Below are positions 13,668 to 18,250 of a stretch of DNA of 18,250 nt, piece by piece (positions within the stretch are counted from its first letter, which is position 1; every line of letters starts with the position of its first letter). Source of the stretch: Actinomycetes bacterium (GTDB taxonomy: Bacteria > Actinomycetota > Acidimicrobiia > Spongiisociales > UBA5794); assembly GCA_024640745.1 (NCBI GenBank), contig JAHEEL010000018.1, forward strand, positions 1 to 18,250. Reading direction: 5' to 3'. A model generated the notes under the pieces. That model was not told where the DNA came from, did not search any database, and worked only from the letters and a program-made list of their open reading frames with translations. The translations under genes and the position numbers were made by a program.

Positions 13668-14834
13668 GTGCTGAGAATGGTTGTGGGGCAGTCTGACGAA
13701 CTCGACGGCGAATTCGCGGCTCGAGAGATCCTTGCTCAATGCACCGATGCGCTCGGCGGCCGGGAGCCACAGGCAGGGCTCCTGCTTGCGTCTCACGGTC
13801 TCGACTTCGAAACGTTCCTCTCCGTCGTCACCGCCGCCTACCCAGACATGGACCTGATCGGCTGCACCACGATGGCTCCGATGTCGTCGGCTGCGGAGTA
13901 TGCCGAAGGCTCGACAACTCTCACCCTGTTCGCGTCGGACCAACTCGATTTCACGGCCGGCCTGGGAAGCGACGTCGCGGCCGGTGTCAAGTCGGCGGTT
14001 CGACGGGCCGTCGAGGAAGCGACCAGCAAGACAGACAAGGAACCGGCACTCCTCATCGTCACGCCCACCGTGGAGGACTTCGATCCAACAGCCGTCACCC
14101 TGGAGATAGGGGAAGCTCTGGGACGCACCGTCCCAGTGTTCGGTGGCGGGGCAGCGCCAGACTTCCCGATAGCAATGCCGTGGCTCGGTGGCGTCCAGTT
14201 CTACGGCAACCAGGTCCTCACGGGTTCGCTCCCGGTCCTCCTGGTATCGGGTCCGCTGAAGGTCTCCGTTGGCGTTGCACACGGGTGGAGCCCAGTTGGC
14301 AAGACCGCGGTCGTCACGCGATCGGACGAGTCCAAGGTCTACGAGATCGACGGCGAACCGATTCTGGATTTCTACCGGCGCTATCTGGGGATGAACAGCG
14401 AACCGGCAATCGCAAACCCCCTAGCAATCCTCGACCACGATACCGGCCGGTACTATCTCCGCGCCCCAATGCAATACGACGATCACGACGGCTCCGCAAC
14501 CTTCTTCGGCTCGATTCCCCAAGGATCCACCGTGCAACTGGCGATGGCCACGACCGAGGAGATCCTCCGCGGAACTGAGACCTCCCTCGCCGAAGCGATG
14601 TCTGGGCTACCCGACGGCACAGAGCCGGAGGGCGCTCTGATCGCTTCTTGCGCGGTGCGAGGCTTCCTGCTCGGAACGCGCACGAGCGGGGAGATCAATC
14701 GCATAAGAGCCGCTCTGGGCCAGGATCTTCCCGTGTCCGGGTTCTACGCGTTCGGTGAGATCGCTCCGCTCGGCTTCGACTCGACTCCGAGCTTTCACAA
14801 CGAGACCTGTGTGATCGCTCTCATTGGAACATGA
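13668..14834 (+). CDS. FIST-domain sensory protein
   Basis: About 388 residues. The FIST_N domain covers roughly 15-215: GLLLASHGLDFETFLSVVTA, DMDLIGCTTMAPMSS, LTLFASDQLDFTAGLGSDVA, and VFGGGAAPDFP. FIST_C covers about 225-385, with the closing SCAVRGFLLGTRTSGEI and GFYAFGEIAPLGFDS followed by FHNETCV, which is the family's hallmark. FIST domains are predicted ligand sensors, perhaps for small molecules such as amino acids, and usually sit beside signalling outputs. The GTG at 13668 has GGAG 8 nt before it; an ATG at 13677 is 3 codons further on. A TACCAT at 13633-13638 may be its -10. The stop overlaps the start of the cyclase gene (ATGA), so the two are translated together and probably form one signalling unit. 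Confidence 0.88.
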   Translation: MLRMVVGQSDELDGEFAAREILAQCTDALGGREPQAGLLLASHGLDFETFLSVVTAAYPDMDLIGCTTMAPMSSAAEYAEGSTTLTLFASDQLDFTAGLGSDVAAGVKSAVRRAVEEATSKTDKEPALLIVTPTVEDFDPTAVTLEIGEALGRTVPVFGGGAAPDFPIAMPWLGGVQFYGNQVLTGSLPVLLVSGPLKVSVGVAHGWSPVGKTAVVTRSDESKVYEIDGEPILDFYRRYLGMNSEPAIANPLAILDHDTGRYYLRAPMQYDDHDGSATFFGSIPQGSTVQLAMATTEEILRGTETSLAEAMSGLPDGTEPEGALIASCAVRGFLLGTRTSGEINRIRAALGQDLPVSGFYAFGEIAPLGFDSTPSFHNETCVIALIGT

Positions 14835-15631
14835 GCGACTCAGAGGCGCCGGACCCAGTGCTGCTCGCGAGGCACAATCGAAATCTACAAACGAAGCTGG
14901 TGAGGGCCGAACGCAAGCTGGAGACGCTGGAGATCCTCCAGGAGCAGAACGCGAACCTCATGCGGGCTCTCATGGCCGAACTGGAGGAGGAGAGGTCAGA
15001 GTCCGAGCGTCTGCTCCTCAACATCCTCCCCGGGGCGATCGCTCAGCGACTCAAGACAGAGCCGGGAATCATCGCAGATCGCTTCGACTCTGCCAGCGTG
15101 TTGTTCGCAGATATCGTTGGCTTCACCCCGCTCTCAGAGGTGTTGTCGGCCGAGGAGCTCGTCGAATGGCTCAACGACGTGTACTCGGTATTCGATACAT
15201 TGGCCCAAGAACACGATGTCGAGAAGATACGCACCATCGGTGACGGGTACATGGTGGCCGCCGGTGTTCCGTTCCCGCGCGATGACCATGCCGCTGCGCT
15301 CGCCGGTCTGGCACTCGATATGAAGGCCCATTTCGCGACGCTCCCACCCGTTGGCGGGCGCCGCATCGACTTCCGGATTGGCATCAACTCAGGCCCGGTC
15401 GTCGGAGGCGTTATCGGCACGCACAAGTTCCAATACGACATCTGGGGAGACACCGTCAACACCGCCGCCAGGATGGAATCTCACGGAGTACCCGGCCGCA
15501 TTCACATATCAACGGCGACCCACGAGCTGATCCACCAGGACTTCGTCTGCGCACCTCGCGGCACCGTCGCCATCAAGGGCAAAGGCGAGATGGAGACCTG
15601 GTTCGTGGAACAGGCCAGAGAACGGTCATAG
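14831..15631 (+). CDS. Class III adenylate/guanylate cyclase with N-terminal coiled coil
   Basis: 266 residues. Residues about 14-62 form a charged coiled coil (NLQTKLVRAERKLETLEIL and following), leading through the linker ERLLLNILPGAIAQRLK into a cyclase catalytic domain (about 85-262). Metal-binding Asp are D94 (LFADIVGFT) and D138 (TIGDGYMV). The transition-state pair N209 and R213 lies in GDTVNTAAR, and D203 in FQYDIWGD is the adenine-contacting Asp. The partner position, normally Lys in EKIK of adenylate cyclases, is Arg134 (EKIR). It should dimerise through the coiled coil and make a cyclic nucleotide, probably cAMP. It has no sensor domain of its own; the upstream FIST protein, whose stop overlaps its ATG at 14831, is the likely input. 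No transmembrane helix is present. Confidence 0.92.
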   Translation: MSDSEAPDPVLLARHNRNLQTKLVRAERKLETLEILQEQNANLMRALMAELEEERSESERLLLNILPGAIAQRLKTEPGIIADRFDSASVLFADIVGFTPLSEVLSAEELVEWLNDVYSVFDTLAQEHDVEKIRTIGDGYMVAAGVPFPRDDHAAALAGLALDMKAHFATLPPVGGRRIDFRIGINSGPVVGGVIGTHKFQYDIWGDTVNTAARMESHGVPGRIHISTATHELIHQDFVCAPRGTVAIKGKGEMETWFVEQARERS

Positions 15632-15713
15632 CCACCTGCGGCGCTGCAGTTCCGATTTGGGATCCCACTCGGCCGAACCGTTGATCGCGTTTCTCCACAC
15701 CGGCCCGGACGCA

Positions 15714-15743
15714 GGATGCTCCCCCACCGTTGGGGGAGCATCC
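15714..15743. terminator. Perfect 13-bp hairpin after the FIST-cyclase pair
   Basis: GGATGCTCCCCCA and TGGGGGAGCATCC form a perfect 13-bp stem around a 4-nt loop (CCGT). It lies 82 nt after the cyclase stop and 47 nt after the minus-strand gene that ends at 15790, so it can serve both. No T-run follows, which is common for terminators in high-GC actinobacteria. Confidence 0.7.
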
Positions 15744-15789
15744 CTATCGGCCCGGAGGTCGACCGACTACGTCGAAAACGAGTGTGGTT

Positions 15790-16191
15790 CTAGCTGTTTC
15801 CCCTCATCCGCTGCTGGGCCCCGCCACTGCCGGCGTTGTCGCAGGCGCCGTCGCCATCGGCATCGACGAAACCGTCCCCGTCGCAATTCCCGGAGCCGTG
15901 AGGACCGTGGCCACCCTCACCTCGCGTGCTGCGCAGTTCATTGATGCCGTCACCATCGGCATCCACGAGATTGTCGCAAACACCGTCGCCATCGGCGTCG
16001 ACGAAAGCGTCGCGGATGCCGACTCCGGAATCGACGGCGCTGCTGACACCCCACGCGTGGCCGTTACCCGCTTGGGATCCGGCCCCGGCGAGATCGCGAA
16101 CGCCGTCACCCGGAGCTACTGCCACAGCGGTGGTCGCCATCACGACAACCAGCAGCCCCACTGCAAGGAGGAGAACAAACGCCTTCTTCAT
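15790..16191 (-). CDS. Secreted small protein with DADGDG (calcium-binding-like) repeats
   Basis: 133 residues. A classic signal peptide, MKKAFVLLLAVGLLVVVMAT then AVAVA, ends near residue 26, so it is exported; the C-terminus (MRGNS) has no wall anchor. The mature part has Asp-rich loops DADGDGVCDN (65-74), DADGDGIN (77-84), DGDG (104-107) and DADGDGACDN (110-119), like EF-hand or thrombospondin type 3 loops, which bind calcium. Three Cys (72, 103, 117) follow or precede loops and could form disulfides. The start at 16191 has AGGA 8 nt before the ATG; an in-frame ATG 21 nt upstream would put basic residues ahead of the signal. It is the downstream neighbour of the acetyltransferase, 206 nt away. 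Its role is unknown; small calcium-binding or surface proteins of this look are common in marine bacteria. Confidence 0.8.
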   Translation of the reverse strand: MKKAFVLLLAVGLLVVVMATTAVAVAPGDGVRDLAGAGSQAGNGHAWGVSSAVDSGVGIRDAFVDADGDGVCDNLVDADGDGINELRSTRGEGGHGPHGSGNCDGDGFVDADGDGACDNAGSGGAQQRMRGNS

Positions 16192-16397
16192 GATTCTGTT
16201 CCTTTCTCGAACATGCCCGAAGTATCGGCGCCGCGTCTGAAAGGAGCATGTGACGCAGGTGAGGCTTCCATGAATACGCCGTGAGCCGGCGCCACTCAGA
16301 ATCAAGACTCCGAATCCGGCCACGTGTGTCGGCACATACGGGAGTCGATGCCGCAGATCGCCGATCGTGATGGTCTCCTTCGAGACGTTCCGTCCGC

Positions 16398-16970
16398 CTA
16401 GGCGAAGCGGCGTTGATCGATCTCCCGCACCACGCTGGCCGGATTCCCAACGACGACCACACCCGGGGGAACATCTCGCGTGACGACTGCGCCAGCGCCG
16501 ACCACGGCATTGCTCCCAACCGTCACGCCCGGGAGGACGACCGCAGAACCGCCGATCCACACGTTGTCTTCGATCACGACCGGCTTGGTCACCTCCCACC
16601 CTGCGATCCGGGCCTCCGCCTGGAGGAGGTGGGCAGCCGTGTAGATCTGAACAGCCGGACCGATCATGACGTGGTTGCCGATACGGACCTCGTTGTTGTC
16701 GAGAATCGTGCCGAACGCGTTGAGGTAGACGTGGTCGCCAATGTAGGTGTTCTCTCCGTAACTGCAGTGGAACGGCGGTTCGACCATGGACTGCTCACCG
16801 ATCCGACCGAACAGTCGTTCCGAAATGACGCGACGTTCCGACATCGTGGCGGCATGGTTGAATCGATAGACCAGGTCCCTCGTTGTGCGCCGCACCGCCT
16901 CGAGACCGGGATCGAGCATGTTGTACGGCTCTCCCGCCAGCATCTTGTCCTTGGCGGATCGTTCAGGCAC
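16398..16970 (-). CDS. Maltose/galactoside-type O-acetyltransferase (hexapeptide repeat)
   Basis: 190 residues, in the NodL-LacA-Maa family. The N-terminal helical part has KMLAGEPYNMLDPGL (about 9-23), followed by the left-handed beta-helix repeats: YGENTYIGDHVYLNAF, NEVRIGNHVMIGPAVQIYTA, VVIEDNVWIGGSAVVLPGV and AVVGAGAVVTRDVPPG. His114 in YTAAH is the catalytic base. It transfers an acetyl group from acetyl-CoA to a sugar hydroxyl, as a cytoplasmic trimer. The start is GTG at 16970, giving VPERSAKDKMLAGE as in relatives, with GGGAGAGG just before it; a longer reading upstream is not family-like. A promoter at 16994-17022 gives a leader of about 17 nt, which fits this start. The acceptor sugar cannot be predicted. 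Confidence 0.9.
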   Translation of the reverse strand: MPERSAKDKMLAGEPYNMLDPGLEAVRRTTRDLVYRFNHAATMSERRVISERLFGRIGEQSMVEPPFHCSYGENTYIGDHVYLNAFGTILDNNEVRIGNHVMIGPAVQIYTAAHLLQAEARIAGWEVTKPVVIEDNVWIGGSAVVLPGVTVGSNAVVGAGAVVTRDVPPGVVVVGNPASVVREIDQRRFA

Positions 16971-16993
16971 CGGGCCTCTCCCATTCTTCACCG

Positions 16994-17022
16994 AACCTAC
17001 CGAACGCCCCCGGCGTCGACAA
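16994..17022 (-). promoter_or_regulatory. Promoter of the acetyltransferase gene
   Basis: On the minus strand TTGTCG (17017-17022) and TAGGTT (16994-16999) are separated by exactly 17 nt. The start of transcription would be near 16987, 17 nt before the GTG. Confidence 0.5.
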
Positions 17023-17370
17023 CCCATCGACTTCGGACAAGCCAATGCTGACCGGTCCACTTGGCGTTTCGTGCCCCGGAGATTCGGCACAGGCGGATGC
17101 CGCGAGAACTTCGGGCTCGGCCCAGAATGCTTCACCGGTCATCTGTTCAGCTGAGGCACGGGCTCATCGGCTGATGCCGGTCCGGCAATGCAGGTGGTGC
17201 CGCGAGGAACCCACCGGAGGTCCGGCGGGCTCCCTCACGTCTTCTTCCATGAACGGTGCTTGTCGCGGGTGTCGCCATCTCGCGACGACGTGGGTTCCGA
17301 TCGGTCATCGCCAGGAGCAGATCATGGGAATGCCGGCACCTGGTGGTCTCGACGCTAGTCGGGCTCCCTC
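17023..17370. other. Intergenic region with no convincing gene
   Basis: Between the acetyltransferase promoter and the end of the cupin gene. Open frames here have no good start signals or family features. A few short GC-rich inverted repeats occur, but none is strong enough to call. Confidence 0.4.
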
Positions 17371-17730
17371 CTACAGCTTGCCGACGACGTGGGCGAGCAC
17401 CTGCGACATCTGGTCGTGGGGACTGAACTCGACCATTCTGACCGCTTCTTCGACCACGACGGTGTGACCCGCGGGCCAGTAGTAGATCTCGCCTCGGCCC
17501 ACGGCCTCCTCGGTGCCGTCCTCATAGTTCACGCGGATGCGTCCCTCGATGACGAAGCCCCAGTGCGGGCACTGGCAATGGTCTCGCTCCAGACCCTCGA
17601 GCAGCGGGCAGAAGTCGAGTCCGGTCGGGTACTGCATGTAGGCGCTGGTCATCCCGCCCCAGTCCTGTCCTCGGATCATCTCGCCGAGGGCCTCGTGTGC
17701 GATCGGAAGGTCTTCGATGTTGCTCTTCAT
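17371..17730 (-). CDS. Small cupin-domain protein
   Basis: 119 residues, one cupin barrel. The first cupin motif is in DHCQCPHWGFVIEGRIRVNY (about 51-70), with His and Cys residues, and the second around AVGRGEIYYWPAGHTVVVEE with a closing His. The usual cupin metal set (two His, Glu, His) is only partly visible: His57 is followed by GFVIEG where many cupins have a Glu. The N-terminus MKSNIEDLPIAHEALGEMI is helical. Function may be metal-dependent binding or a small enzyme; no substrate is suggested. GAGGAGG 8 nt before the ATG at 17730 is a strong ribosome binding site. Its promoter is overlapped by two palindromes, so it is probably tightly repressed and inducible. The upstream same-strand gene (17980-18250) is a possible regulator. 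Confidence 0.82.
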   Translation of the reverse strand: MKSNIEDLPIAHEALGEMIRGQDWGGMTSAYMQYPTGLDFCPLLEGLERDHCQCPHWGFVIEGRIRVNYEDGTEEAVGRGEIYYWPAGHTVVVEEAVRMVEFSPHDQMSQVLAHVVGKL

Positions 17731-17790
17731 TCTCACTGCCTCCTCATGGCTTCTACCGGCGTCGTTGTGTTGCTCAAACGATGCGCCCGT

Positions 17791-17828
17791 ACTGCAAGTT
17801 GCAGTAACTCTATACTGCACTATGCAGT
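17791..17828. promoter_or_regulatory. Twin operator: two 15-bp palindromes ACTGCA-N3-TGCAGT
   Basis: ACTGCAAGTTGCAGT (17791-17805) and ACTGCACTATGCAGT (17814-17828) have identical 6-bp arms and differ only in the 3-nt centre. Their centres are 23 bp apart, about two helical turns, so two dimers would bind the same face. The upstream copy lies between the -35 and -10 boxes and the other overlaps the start of transcription, the expected place for a repressor. Confidence 0.75.
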
Positions 17829-17836
17829 AGTGTCAA
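17809..17836 (-). promoter_or_regulatory. Strong sigma70-type promoter of the cupin gene
   Basis: On the minus strand TTGACA (17831-17836), a perfect -35, is followed after 16 nt by TATAGA (17809-17814). It is the best promoter in the window by match to consensus. Transcription would start near 17802, leaving a leader of about 70 nt. Confidence 0.7.
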
Positions 17837-17979
17837 GAGCGAGCCACTGAGACGGCGAAGCGAGGCCGGTGGGCGTGATGGACCGTGAAGCGGGCCGGTT
17901 GAACCGGGTGGGCATCGATGAATGGGCCCGTCCGGCGCGACCACTGACGATTCCACCACCATCGGTAGCGTCCACTCGA

Positions 17980-18250
17980 CTAGGTGCCTCGAGGTGTAGT
18001 CGGTACGCGTCGGGCGTCGAGGGGTGAGTCGTCGTGGGCGAGGAGGCGGGTGAGCGTCTCGGTGCGGCGGCTCATGCCGACCTCTTGGGTGTCCGGCCAC
18101 TGGTCGATCTCGTCTCGTGCGAATTCGACCCATCGTTCGATGCTCTTGAACATCTCGATCTGAAAGGTTGCAAAGAGCACGGAGAGATGGGTGCGCTCGG
18201 GGAAGGGATGTCCGCCATCGAGGTACGACCCCATGAGCTCAACGATCGCG
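17980..18250 (-). CDS. C-terminal part of an unknown protein, possibly a TetR- or PadR-type regulator (cut by window end)
   Basis: About 89 residues from the window edge to a TAG at 17980-17982. It reads AIVELMGSYLDGGHPFPERT, then HLSVLFATFQIEMFKSIERW, VEFARDEIDQWPD, and a polar tail. The helical, amphipathic pattern with Phe/Trp resembles the ligand-binding C-terminal domain of TetR-like regulators or the C-terminal dimer helix of PadR-like ones, but no DNA-binding part is in the window, so this is a guess. The gene is upstream of the cupin on the same strand with 249 nt between them, and the cupin promoter has the twin palindrome, which makes a local repressor a reasonable idea. The 143-nt stretch 17837-17979 holds nothing that I recognise. 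Confidence 0.55.
   Translation of the reverse strand, partial: AIVELMGSYLDGGHPFPERTHLSVLFATFQIEMFKSIERWVEFARDEIDQWPDTQEVGMSRRTETLTRLLAHDDSPLDARRVPTTPRGT

Noticed and set aside
13224..14282. 352-codon minus-strand frame opposite the DUF4242 and FIST genes
   Set aside because: Arg/Gly-rich and without motifs; the plus-strand frames have strong family matches and good ribosome binding sites.
15840..16010. Repeated CGTCGCCATCGGC-like DNA resembling a direct-repeat array
   Set aside because: The repeats are in frame and encode the DADGDG protein loops; spacing is irregular and there are no spacers, so not a CRISPR.

Overview
The window is high-GC DNA with strongly G/C-ending codons, TAnnnT -10 boxes lying only 6-9 nt before several start codons (probable leaderless mRNAs), and actinobacterial-type families: a LigC-like ligase, a stand-alone LigD-type polymerase, Ku with a Lys/Ala tail, a DUF4242 protein and a FIST protein. 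I infer an actinobacterium, perhaps of the Acidimicrobiia; nothing in the window proves the lineage. I see no rRNA, tRNA, CRISPR array, IS element or integrase.

Region 1-676: the 5' end of an unknown minus-strand gene, then a 46-residue single-pass membrane protein (341-481, minus) with a very good ribosome binding site.

Region 677-8196 is a non-homologous end-joining (NHEJ) and DNA-repair island. It holds a LigC-type ATP-dependent DNA ligase (+), a stand-alone primase-polymerase (-) that converges on it with overlapping stop codons, a small conserved hypothetical (-), an ankyrin-repeat protein (+), a three-domain LigD in the order phosphoesterase-ligase-polymerase (-), Ku (+), and 25 nt behind Ku a MerR-like/TPR protein. 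Ku would bridge broken ends. LigD and the stand-alone polymerase would trim and fill them, and LigD or LigC would seal them. Two ligases and two polymerases give redundancy. The MerR-TPR protein is a candidate regulator or partner.

Region 8197-9778: a poorly explained 630-nt stretch with a long hairpin and a 92-codon open frame lacking a usual start, then a two-TM zinc-ribbon membrane protein and a CoA-binding-domain protein.

Region 9882-12429 (-): a membrane-anchored methyltransferase and a membrane-anchored beta-propeller-like extracytoplasmic protein. Region 12776-15631 (+): a VOC/glyoxalase-fold protein, a DUF4242 protein, and a translationally coupled pair of FIST sensor and class III nucleotide cyclase, probably a ligand-to-cyclic-nucleotide signalling unit. 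A perfect 13-bp hairpin closes it.

Region 15790-18250 (-): a secreted DADGDG-repeat (calcium-binding-like) protein, a maltose/galactoside-type O-acetyltransferase, a small cupin whose sigma70-type promoter carries two near-identical 15-bp palindromes, and the C-terminal part of a possible regulator cut by the window edge.
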